DNA of 5,163 nucleotides, taken from positions 1 through 5,163 of the forward strand of contig JAIRVD010000029.1 of the NCBI GenBank assembly GCA_031254075.1, in the 5' to 3' direction. The stretch is from Clostridiales bacterium. GTDB taxonomy: Bacteria > Bacillota > Clostridia > Lachnospirales > WQUN01. A program made the position numbers and the translations under genes. This document shows positions 1-5,124 of this stretch, piece after piece (position 1 is the stretch's first letter; every line of letters starts with the position of its first letter). The notes under the pieces are model-generated. The model was not told the DNA's origin. It saw only the letters and a program-made list of their open reading frames with translations, and ran no database searches.

Positions 1-1220
1 GGGAGGTATTGTTGCGGTACATAATTATTGGGGTAATCGTGAGCGTATTTGTAATCGACACCGCGATTTAAATCTGCCGCGCTCTTATAGTGCGCGTCTT
101 TTAAATGAGGAGGAAGCGATTTTATTTGAATTTTTTCCACATCGTCAAATGCGGAGAAGATTGCGGTTGTGACGGCGTTGCTTTTCGGAGCGCAGGCGAT
201 GTAGGTTACGGCTTGCGAAAGGATGATTTTGCTTTCGGGCATACCGATAAACTGCACGGCGTGCGCGGCGGAAACTGCGACTTGCAGTGCGTGCGGGTCG
301 GCGTTTCCGACGTCTTCCGAGGCGCAAATAACGATGCGGCGAGCGATAAAGCGCGGGTCTTCGCCGGCGTAGAGCATTCGCGCGAGATAGTAAACGGCGG
401 CATCGGGGTCGGAGCCGCGCATGGATTTTATAAATGCCGAAATTGTATCATAATGATTATCGCCGTCACGTTCGTAGAACAGTGCGCGTTTTTGAATGCA
501 AGCCGCCGCGACTTCAATGTCGATTATAATTTTCCCGTCAGAATCCGGTTCTGTTGTAAGCGCGGCGAGTTCCAATGCGTTTAAGGCGGCGCGAGCATCG
601 CCGTTAGCTTTGTCCGCGAGAAAGTGAAGCGCGTTTTCGTGCGCGTAAATTAAAAAATCGCCGAGCCCGCGTTTATCTTTCAACGCGCGGTTCAACAGCG
701 ATAAAATATTTTCCATTGTTAAAGGAAAGAGTTCAAAAATCATTGAGCGCGAAACCAACGCCTTGTTTACTTCGAAGTAGGGGTTTTCGGTCGTCGCGCC
801 GATGAGAATTATTGTGCCGTTTTCGACATGCGGCAGAAGCGCGTCTTGCTGCGCTTTGTTAAAGCGATGAATTTCGTCGATAAATAAAATTGTTCTTTTT
901 GAATAAAGCGCGATTGCGGATTTCGCTTCTTCGACGGCTTTTTGGATATCCTTTACGCCCGCCGAAGTCGCGTTTATTTGCATAAAAATAGCTTGCGTCG
1001 TTGATGAGATTACCGACGCAAGCGTTGTTTTTCCTGTGCCGGGCGGTCCGTAAAGCACAAGCGAAGCTAGCTTATCTGCTTTAATTGCGCGCGAAAGCAA
1101 GGTGTTTCTTCCTATTATATGTTCTTGACCGACCCATTCATCCAGCGATATCGGACGCATTCGCGCCGCAAGCGGAGCCTCTTTGCGTGCCTTTTCGCGG
1201 TTTTCTTCAAATAAATCCAT
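1..1220 (-). CDS. rarA: Replication-associated recombination protein A (RarA/MgsA), AAA+ ATPase, 3' end outside window
   Basis: RarA is a DNA-dependent AAA+ ATPase related to clamp-loader subunits and RuvB. It acts at stalled replication forks and single-strand gaps in the cytoplasm. The frame is open from ATG 1220 to the window edge, giving 406 codons. Visible motifs are the conserved N-terminal PLAARMRP (16-23) and GQEHIIG (31-37), Walker A GPPGTGKT (58-65), Walker B LFIDE followed by IHRFNK (112-122), sensor 1 GATTENP (141-147) and a Ser-Arg finger (157-158). The last residues in view, around HDYPNNYVPQQYLP, match the family's C-terminal signature. Family proteins are about 420-450 aa, so perhaps 15-45 residues lie beyond the edge. 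The start is forced: a stop codon (TAA, 1229-1227) lies in frame just two codons upstream. No good Shine-Dalgarno sits in front, only GGGA 14 nt away, so translation probably depends on the upstream PilZ gene. The identification is near certain. Confidence 0.96.
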   Translation of the reverse strand, partial: MDLFEENREKARKEAPLAARMRPISLDEWVGQEHIIGRNTLLSRAIKADKLASLVLYGPPGTGKTTLASVISSTTQAIFMQINATSAGVKDIQKAVEEAKSAIALYSKRTILFIDEIHRFNKAQQDALLPHVENGTIILIGATTENPYFEVNKALVSRSMIFELFPLTMENILSLLNRALKDKRGLGDFLIYAHENALHFLADKANGDARAALNALELAALTTEPDSDGKIIIDIEVAAACIQKRALFYERDGDNHYDTISAFIKSMRGSDPDAAVYYLARMLYAGEDPRFIARRIVICASEDVGNADPHALQVAVSAAHAVQFIGMPESKIILSQAVTYIACAPKSNAVTTAIFSAFDDVEKIQIKSLPPHLKDAHYKSAADLNRGVDYKYAHDYPNNYVPQQYL

Positions 1221-1226
1221 TCTGCA

Positions 1227-1598
1227 TTAGTCGTTCCCGTGCGGAAATCTTGTCACCATTTGTTCGATAAACGAGCCGAGCCCCGTGTGCTGTCCTTTTG
1301 ACATACTCTTAAAACGCGCACCGTAAAAATGTTTTCCGTCATGTTGCGCGACGGTGTAAACAATTTCTATATCGCAGGATATTGTCATGTGAATCGCCCT
1401 GTAGTCGGAAGCCACTCCCTCCAGCTCAAGTATTTGTCCAATCGGATATTCCGTTTGCGCGATGAAACTGAGTCCGGTGTCGGAAATATCATTTCCCTCT
1501 ACCTTTTCCCAATTGTCACCGTCGTTGCTTATTGATGCCGAAATGCAAATCAAACCTGTTCGTACCGAAAGCCGTCTTTCTGTCTCATGTGCTGCCAT
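1227..1598 (-). CDS. Stand-alone PilZ-domain protein (predicted c-di-GMP receptor)
   Basis: This is a 123-aa cytoplasmic protein made of essentially one PilZ domain. PilZ domains bind cyclic di-GMP and pass the signal to motility, exopolysaccharide or other targets. Both ligand-binding signatures are present: R9-x3-R13 (ERRLSVR) near the N terminus, and D37-x-S39-x2-G42 (DISDTG) at the start of the beta barrel. YGARF (92-96) fits the conserved closing strand. The roughly 24-residue spacing between the two motifs is normal. There is no signal peptide, membrane segment or extra output domain, so it probably acts through a protein partner that I cannot identify. ATG 1598 is preceded by a full AAGGAGGT at 1612-1605 with a 6-nt gap, the best ribosome site in the window. 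It lies 17 nt after the kinase-like gene and 6 nt before rarA, in the same operon. The motifs support ligand binding; the downstream process is unknown. Confidence 0.88.
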   Translation of the reverse strand: MAAHETERRLSVRTGLICISASISNDGDNWEKVEGNDISDTGLSFIAQTEYPIGQILELEGVASDYRAIHMTISCDIEIVYTVAQHDGKHFYGARFKSMSKGQHTGLGSFIEQMVTRFPHGND

Positions 1599-1604
1599 AA
1601 AAAT

Positions 1605-1612
1605 ACCTCCTT
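1605..1612 (-). promoter_or_regulatory. Ribosome binding site of the PilZ-domain gene
   Basis: AAGGAGGT on the minus strand is a perfect anti-16S match, 6 nt before ATG 1598. It lies wholly inside the 17-nt gap after the kinase-like stop codon. This implies strong independent initiation of the PilZ protein, in contrast to rarA, which has no clear site. Confidence 0.85.
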
Positions 1613-1615
1613 CGG

Positions 1616-2335
1616 TTACTTCTCATTCAATTTTTTTTGAATACTCTTCAAAAACCCGCAAACCCATCTGTTGATTGCGGGGTTAATGGTGGTTTCGTCG
1701 TCATGAACGGCGAAGGTTGTTTTAATGTCTGTCATGTCATAGAAGTACAACATATCAACAAGTCTTAAAACACTAAGTAAAAATGCGGTGAAAACAATTT
1801 CGGAATTATGATTGCCGTCGAGGTCAATTATATCGAAAAGGTCGGGTCTTGTGCGTATTTCTTCCATTACGGCGGGGTGCAACTCTTTATGTGCGGTGTG
1901 GCGCTGATAAACGATGTTCAAATTATCGTCGGCGCGTTTTCTTGCCAGAAGGCGTTCTATAATTTTTTCTATTCGGCAGTTTATGTCAACCACGAGTATG
2001 CGCCAGTTGTTATCTTTAGCGAAACGAATAAGGTCAATCGCCTGTCCGCGATTGCGTGGAAAACCGTCAATTAAACCGGGTGTGTTTTTAATCGCAAATT
2101 CGCGAAAAATTGCACAAGTCTTTTCATTACTTACCAAAACGCCCTTTTCGGTAAGTTCTTTTATTTCGGGGTCGTCAACGGCTTTTTTTCTGAAAATTTC
2201 GCCCATACTCGCCGACCACAACTCCGGTAGCCAATAACGTTTTATATTTTGAACAAGCGTTCCTTTCCCACCGCCTGATTCGCCAAGTAACACAATAAAA
2301 TCCCATTTTTCCAGTAATAACGGCTTTCGATTCAT
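1616..2335 (-). CDS. Adenylate-kinase-like P-loop NMP kinase family protein with a C-terminal extension
   Basis: This 239-aa protein has the hallmarks of the adenylate kinase / nucleoside monophosphate kinase fold. These are P-loop GESGGGKGT (18-26), MGEIFR (44-49) in place of the usual TGDxxR NMP-binding segment, and IDGFPRNRGQA (89-99), the family's DGFPR...Q signature. RKRADDN (132-138) matches the R-x-DD of a short LID; the long zinc-finger type LID is missing. The Adk-like core ends near residue 180. Residues about 183-239 have no counterpart in ordinary adenylate kinase and I do not recognise them; they begin with a hydrophobic stretch (VFTAFLLSVLRLVDML). It could phosphorylate a nucleoside monophosphate or another small molecule, or be a nucleotide-dependent regulator. 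I doubt it is the housekeeping adk, because the NMP-binding region is divergent and the neighbours are not adk's usual ones. The start is ATG 2335, placed 9 nt after GGAGG; the in-frame GTG at 2353 lies upstream of and overlaps the ribosome site. It is first in the operon with the PilZ gene and rarA. Confidence 0.83.
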   Translation of the reverse strand: MNRKPLLLEKWDFIVLLGESGGGKGTLVQNIKRYWLPELWSASMGEIFRKKAVDDPEIKELTEKGVLVSNEKTCAIFREFAIKNTPGLIDGFPRNRGQAIDLIRFAKDNNWRILVVDINCRIEKIIERLLARKRADDNLNIVYQRHTAHKELHPAVMEEIRTRPDLFDIIDLDGNHNSEIVFTAFLLSVLRLVDMLYFYDMTDIKTTFAVHDDETTINPAINRWVCGFLKSIQKKLNEK

Positions 2336-2344
2336 CCCAAAATT

Positions 2345-2349
2345 CCTCC
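2345..2349 (-). promoter_or_regulatory. Ribosome binding site fixing the kinase-like start at 2335
   Basis: GGAGG on the minus strand lies 9 nt before ATG 2335. The longer reading from GTG 2353 would place this sequence inside the coding region, as its second and third codons, leaving that GTG without a ribosome site. The site therefore decides for the shorter 239-aa protein. Confidence 0.8.
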
Positions 2350-2370
2350 GCACAATTCTTTAATATATGT

Positions 2371-2398
2371 ATTGTACGGTTTATTTTGCTAATGTCAA
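2371..2398 (-). promoter_or_regulatory. Sigma70-type promoter of the kinase-like / PilZ / rarA operon
   Basis: On the minus strand, a consensus -35 TTGACA (2398-2393) is followed after 16 nt by TACAAT (2376-2371), five of six matches to the -10 consensus. Transcription would begin near 2364, giving a leader of about 28 nt that contains the GGAGG site. It is the best promoter in the window and would drive all three minus-strand genes. It is predicted from sequence only. Confidence 0.72.
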
Positions 2399-2450
2399 CA
2401 AAATGAAACGCATACTTTTTTTGCTTCGGCGCAAAATAAAATTTAATTAT

Positions 2451-2456
2451 GGAGGT
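2451..2456 (+). promoter_or_regulatory. Ribosome binding site of the D,D-carboxypeptidase gene
   Basis: GGAGGT lies 5 nt before ATG 2462 (6 nt counted from GGAGG), an ordinary strong site. It confirms the start codon that places a signal peptide at the protein's N terminus. Confidence 0.8.
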
Positions 2457-2461
2457 CTCAA

Positions 2462-3628
2462 ATGAACAAATTATTTTTGTTTTTAATTTTTATTTTTTGC
2501 GCGAACGTTTCCGTTCTTTGCGAAGAACCGAAAGTCGCCGCGCACGGAGCAATTTTAATTGACGCGGAAACGGGACGCGTTTTATGGGGCAAGAACGAAC
2601 ATTCTCCGCTCGCAATGGCGTCTACGACGAAAATTATGACAGCGGTACTCGCGCTCGAAAGCGGACGAATGGACGAAATCGTAACGGTTTCGTCAAAAGC
2701 CGCGGGCGCGCCGAAAGTAAAAATGTATTTATCGCCGGGAGAAAAAGTTCGGCTCGGCGATTTGATGCTCGCGTTAATGTTGGAATCGTCAAACGACGCC
2801 GCAATCGCAATCGCGGAACATTTATCCGGAACGGTCGAAGAATTCTGCGCGCAAATGACGGAAAAAGCGCGTCAGCTCGGCGCGACAAACACTATTTTCG
2901 AAACACCTAACGGTTTGGACAAGGGCGACCACCATTCAACGCCGCATGATTTGGCGTTGATAACGCGCTACGCGTTGAACGTTCCCGGTTTTATCGAACT
3001 TACAACCACACCGCACGCAACTTTCAAAAGCGACAGACGCAGTTATTCTTTTTCAAACCGCAATCGTCTTCTGCACGAGTATGCCGGCGCGAACGGCGTC
3101 AAAACCGGATTCACAAACAAAGCCGGTCACTGCTTCGTCGGCGCGGCAAAACGCGAAGAAATGCAATTGATTTCCGTCGTGCTTGCGTCGGGTTGGGGCA
3201 ACGAAGGAAAAAATCAAAAATGGGTTGATACAAAACGCGTTTTGAATTTCGGTTTTGATAATTTCGAATTCATTACCGTAATCGAAGCTCAAGCAATCGC
3301 GGGCAACATACCTGTCACCCGCTCGCGCACGGATTCAATTGATTTTGCGTTTGACAAAACCGTTCGCATTCCGCTCGGCAATCACGAAAAAGATTCCGTT
3401 TACGTCGAACTTTATGTACCTTCCTCGCAAGCCGCTCCGGTAAATCAAGGCGACCTGCTCGGAATCGCCCGTGTCTTCATCGGAACGAATTTCTACAACG
3501 AAATCCCCCTAACCGCAACCGCAGACGCAACCCGCCACGACCTGAAAACTTCAATCGAAAAAATTCTCAACGAATATTTCGGACTCATCACCGACAATGA
3601 TGTAAATATTATTTTGCCGGAAATTTAA
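2462..3628 (+). CDS. dacA: D-alanyl-D-alanine carboxypeptidase (penicillin-binding protein, peptidase S11 family)
   Basis: This low-molecular-mass penicillin-binding protein removes the terminal D-Ala from peptidoglycan pentapeptides outside the cytoplasmic membrane, which limits cross-linking. The 388-aa length is typical of the DacA/DacF group. Residues 1-20 form a signal peptide with a long hydrophobic core and cleavage near Cys20-Glu21; the residues before Cys20 (SVL) do not make a convincing lipobox. All three active-site motifs are present: S54-TT-K57 (nucleophile and base), S109-S-N111, and K214-T-G216. Residues about 275-350 fit the small beta-sandwich C-terminal domain of PBP5-type enzymes. 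The tail (362-388) contains a possible amphipathic helix around KTSIEKILNEYFGLI that could anchor it to the membrane, though less clearly than in well-known members. It begins the plus-strand unit. The symbol is given at family level: which dac paralogue it is (dacA, dacF and so on) cannot be settled here. Confidence 0.95.
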   Translation: MNKLFLFLIFIFCANVSVLCEEPKVAAHGAILIDAETGRVLWGKNEHSPLAMASTTKIMTAVLALESGRMDEIVTVSSKAAGAPKVKMYLSPGEKVRLGDLMLALMLESSNDAAIAIAEHLSGTVEEFCAQMTEKARQLGATNTIFETPNGLDKGDHHSTPHDLALITRYALNVPGFIELTTTPHATFKSDRRSYSFSNRNRLLHEYAGANGVKTGFTNKAGHCFVGAAKREEMQLISVVLASGWGNEGKNQKWVDTKRVLNFGFDNFEFITVIEAQAIAGNIPVTRSRTDSIDFAFDKTVRIPLGNHEKDSVYVELYVPSSQAAPVNQGDLLGIARVFIGTNFYNEIPLTATADATRHDLKTSIEKILNEYFGLITDNDVNIILPEI

Positions 3629-3771
3629 TGAGTGGTCATTTCATCAACGGAGAAGAGAAATATCAGGAAAACAGCAGTGCGTTGCGGATTAGCGCATCGC
3701 TTCTGCCGGTTACCTGCTTACATATAATAATATATAATGTGGTATACTTCCAAGAAAAAGCATGGAGTTGA
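3628..3771 (+). CDS. Doubtful 47-codon ORF between the carboxypeptidase and DUF6062-like genes
   Basis: An ATG overlaps the carboxypeptidase stop (TAATG, 3626-3630). The frame stays open for 47 codons and closes with TGA at 3769-3771, four bases before the next gene's start. The spacing looks like tight operon packing. The product would be a small polypeptide with a hydrophobic stretch (LLPVTCLHIIIYNVVYF, 25-41). Against it, there is no real ribosome site (only CGGA about 6 nt upstream). Its codon choices (AGC, AGT, CTG, TGC) differ from the GCG/CGC-rich neighbours. An imperfect hairpin and the -10-like hexamers occupy the same bases. I recognise no family. It may be chance coding over a regulatory spacer. 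Confidence 0.18.
   Translation: MSGHFINGEEKYQENSSALRISASLLPVTCLHIIIYNVVYFQEKAWS
3674..3706 (+). other. Imperfect stem-loop in the spacer after the carboxypeptidase gene
   Basis: Arms GCGTTGCG (3679-3686) and CGCATCGC (3693-3700) pair with one T-T mismatch around the loop GATTAG. After a small internal bulge (T / TT), GCAG (3674-3677) pairs with CTGC (3703-3706). That is about 11 paired positions in all. No run of T follows, so it is not a standard intrinsic terminator. It could be a weak or factor-assisted terminator, an mRNA 3'-end stabiliser, or a protein-binding site ahead of the next genes. Confidence 0.45.
3723..3748 (+). promoter_or_regulatory. Cluster of three -10-like hexamers upstream of the DUF6062-like gene
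   Basis: TATAAT (3723-3728), TATAAT (3733-3738) and TATACT (3743-3748) occur at exact 10-bp steps. Any of them could serve as a -10 element for the gene starting at 3776. No good -35 matches at normal spacing: TTACCT (3710-3715) for the middle one is only three of six. Initiation from the second or third hexamer would begin downstream of ATG 3737, which supports 3776 as the true start. Low-complexity AT sequence is the alternative explanation. Confidence 0.45.
3764..3767 (+). promoter_or_regulatory. Ribosome binding site fixing the DUF6062-like start at 3776
   Basis: GGAG lies 8 nt before ATG 3776. The upstream in-frame ATG at 3737 has only AT-rich -10-like sequence before it and no purine-rich site. 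The family-like N terminus (a short polar stretch, then IPVLDAL) also begins at 3776. Confidence 0.7.
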
Positions 3772-3775
3772 AAAG

Positions 3776-4486
3776 ATGTCCGACCACATACACACAATTC
3801 CCGTATTGGATGCCCTGCGAGAACCGCAGGGTTGTGCCTTTTGCGCGATGAAAGAAAAGCTGGAGAATGACGCTGTTCAATTTATGATGGGACCGTCATA
3901 CATGGAAGACGATGTTCGAATGGAAACGAATCGAGTCGGTTTTTGCAAGCGTCACATGGAAGCGATGTACAGCCATCAGAATCGGCTTGGGCTTGGGCTG
4001 ATGTTGCATACATACATGCAACAGTTGAATAAAGATATCGGCAATATAACAGAAGGAAGAGTTCCGGTTTCTTTTTTCGCAAAAGACCAAAGCGGAACGC
4101 TTTCGAAAATAAAAAATCATTTGGAAAAAAATAAAAATTCGTGTTATGTGTGCCGCAAGGTTGAAAAAACATTTGGGCGGTACATTGACACGTTTTTTTA
4201 TTTATGGAGCAAGGGCGGCGACGAAGCGAAATTAATTTCTTCGCAAAAAGGATATTGTCTTCCGCATTTTGTAGAATTACTATCCGCGGCGGAAAATCTG
4301 AGTCGCGGGAAACGAGAGAAATTTTTAAATGAAATTCTGCCGTCATGGCAGCGTCTTTTCACCGAAACGGAAGAGGATTTGGATTGGTTCGTGCAGAAAT
4401 TCGACCATCGGAATGCCGACGAGCCGTGGAAGAATTCGAAGGACGCGCTTCCGCGAACTATAGCATTACTTGGAGGGCGCAAATGA
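3776..4486 (+). CDS. DUF6062-like protein with duplicated CxxC...CxxH modules, function unknown
   Basis: This is a 236-aa protein without signal peptide or membrane segment, so probably cytoplasmic. The opening (HTIPVLDAL, then CAFC), the block GPSYMEDDVRMETNRVGFCKRH and the following QNRLGLGLMLHTY match what I recall of DUF6062, a family of Clostridia-type Firmicutes; I could not check this by search. The clearest structure is an internal duplication. Module 1 has C20-x2-C23 and then G55-F-C57-x2-H60; module 2 has C123-x2-C126 and then G159-Y-C161-x2-H164. The intervals between CxxC and CxxH are almost equal (33 and 34 residues). Each module thus offers three Cys and one His, a plausible site for zinc or another metal, or an iron-sulfur cluster. 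The C-terminal 60 residues are charged and probably helical. The gene overlaps the next by four bases, so the two products are likely made together. No enzymatic role can be assigned. Confidence 0.85.
   Translation: MSDHIHTIPVLDALREPQGCAFCAMKEKLENDAVQFMMGPSYMEDDVRMETNRVGFCKRHMEAMYSHQNRLGLGLMLHTYMQQLNKDIGNITEGRVPVSFFAKDQSGTLSKIKNHLEKNKNSCYVCRKVEKTFGRYIDTFFYLWSKGGDEAKLISSQKGYCLPHFVELLSAAENLSRGKREKFLNEILPSWQRLFTETEEDLDWFVQKFDHRNADEPWKNSKDALPRTIALLGGRK
4472..4477 (+). promoter_or_regulatory. Ribosome binding site of the membrane protein gene, inside the DUF6062-like gene
   Basis: GGAGGG, encoding Gly-Gly near the end of the upstream protein, lies 5 nt before ATG 4483. With the ATGA overlap (4483-4486) it points to coupled translation. 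It also rules out the much longer in-frame reading from ATG 4345, which would run through most of the 3' part of the upstream gene. Confidence 0.8.
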
Positions 4487-5124
4487 AAAAAAATTTACAA
4501 ACAGAAATAAAAAAACTCCGTGAAATGAATTTTGCGGAAAAAAGATGGTACATTTGGGAATATTATAAATTTCACATCGGCGGATTAATTGTATTGTTTT
4601 TTATAATGGTAAGCATAATAAATTCGATTTTAAATCCGAAACCGGATGAATATTTATATATCGCGTGGCTTAATATTCCCGCGCAGTCTTGGCAAATCGA
4701 AGAACTCGCGCGAGGGCTTTCGGTAATCACCGAAGACCCCGAGCGTCAAGCTGTGACGATTACGAATTACAGCGAAACGCAGGACACGCGAATAAACGCG
4801 GCACTGGAAACGCGATTCAACGCGCTGCTGCTTATGGGCGCGATGGACGTGCTAATCACAACGCGTGAAGGTGTTGAGGCTGTGTTTGAAATCGAAGAAG
4901 ATTTCAGATTCATTCGCTCATTGGACGAAATTTCGCAAATTTATCTGACGGAAGAGCGCGCCTTATTAATTGAAGGGGAAATTTTCGCGATATCGTTGGA
5001 AGGTTCTCCTTTATTGGAGTATTACGAAATCGACTCAAGTGATGCATATTTATGCGTAATAATAAACACCGAACGCTTTTTTGAAATAGCAAAAACTTTG
5101 GAGGTGTTTTTAAATGATGCATAG
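4483..5124 (+). CDS. Single-pass membrane-anchored protein of unknown function
   Basis: This is a 213-aa protein. A lysine-rich, probably cytoplasmic N terminus (KKLREMNFAEKRWYIWEYYK, 10-29) leads into one transmembrane helix (about 32-50, HIGGLIVLFFIMVSIINSI). An acidic, probably extracytoplasmic domain of about 160 residues follows. The IWEYYK-H segment before the helix is a motif I associate with membrane proteins of Clostridia that carry a solute-binding-protein-like outer domain. In line with that, residues 108-150 (LETRFNALLLMGAMDVLI...GVEAVFE...F...LDEI) resemble the part of such proteins where a low-abundance target and a small lobe meet, but this is weak inference. There is no lipobox and no catalytic motif that I can see. 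It overlaps the DUF6062-like gene by ATGA and overlaps the next gene by 11 nt, so it is the middle of a coupled set. The function is not assigned. Confidence 0.85.
   Translation: MKKNLQTEIKKLREMNFAEKRWYIWEYYKFHIGGLIVLFFIMVSIINSILNPKPDEYLYIAWLNIPAQSWQIEELARGLSVITEDPERQAVTITNYSETQDTRINAALETRFNALLLMGAMDVLITTREGVEAVFEIEEDFRFIRSLDEISQIYLTEERALLIEGEIFAISLEGSPLLEYYEIDSSDAYLCVIINTERFFEIAKTLEVFLNDA
5100..5105 (+). promoter_or_regulatory. Ribosome binding site of the gene cut by the right edge
   Basis: GGAGGT lies within the last codons of the membrane protein gene, 8 nt before ATG 5114 (9 nt from GGAGG). The neighbouring ATG 5117 would be 11-12 nt away, so 5114 is preferred. A strong site here is the main evidence that a new gene starts at the edge. 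Confidence 0.65.

Larger units (their letters stand above)
2336..2461. promoter_or_regulatory. Divergent intergenic region between the kinase-like operon and the carboxypeptidase gene
   Basis: This 126-bp AT-rich region holds the minus-strand promoter and leader, and the start region of the plus-strand gene. A short inverted repeat, TTTTGC (2419-2424) / GCAAAA (2431-2436) with the 6-nt loop TTCGGC, sits just upstream of the carboxypeptidase ribosome site. It could be an operator or a leader hairpin. For the plus strand I find no convincing promoter. TTGCTA (2386-2391) with CATACT (2411-2416) is 19 nt apart, and TTGCTT (2421-2426) with TTTAAT (2442-2447) is only 15 nt apart. The second pair would put the start of transcription inside the ribosome site. 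Confidence 0.5.

Noticed and set aside
105..584. Plus-strand 159-codon ORF
   Set aside because: It lies entirely antisense to rarA, whose motifs are unambiguous. Its protein is Cys/Gly/Arg-rich with no family features, as expected from the mirror of a GCG-rich coding frame.
2336..2353. GTG 2353 as start of the kinase-like gene
   Set aside because: The GGAGG ribosome site would lie inside the coding sequence. ATG 2335 is 9 nt downstream of that site.
2507..2530. Carboxypeptidase as a lipoprotein with Cys20 as lipidated residue
   Set aside because: The residues before Cys20 are S-V-L. A lipobox needs a small residue at -1 and usually Leu at -3, so cleavage by signal peptidase I is more likely.
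3674..3706. Intrinsic terminator after the carboxypeptidase gene
   Set aside because: A hairpin is present, but mixed sequence follows it (CGGTTACC) with no T-run, so the standard definition is not met.
3737..3775. ATG 3737 as start of the DUF6062-like gene
   Set aside because: It overlaps a TATAAT hexamer and has no ribosome site. ATG 3776 has GGAG 8 nt upstream and gives a family-like N terminus.
3882..4346. Minus-strand 154-codon ORF
   Set aside because: It is antisense to the DUF6062-like gene, whose duplicated Cys/His modules, ribosome site and coupled neighbour all support the plus strand. The minus-strand product resembles nothing I know.
4345..4482. ATG 4345 as start of the membrane protein gene
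   Set aside because: It would overlap the upstream gene by about 140 bases in another frame and put an Arg-rich stretch before the juxtamembrane segment. GGAGGG before ATG 4483 and the ATGA overlap favour the shorter form.
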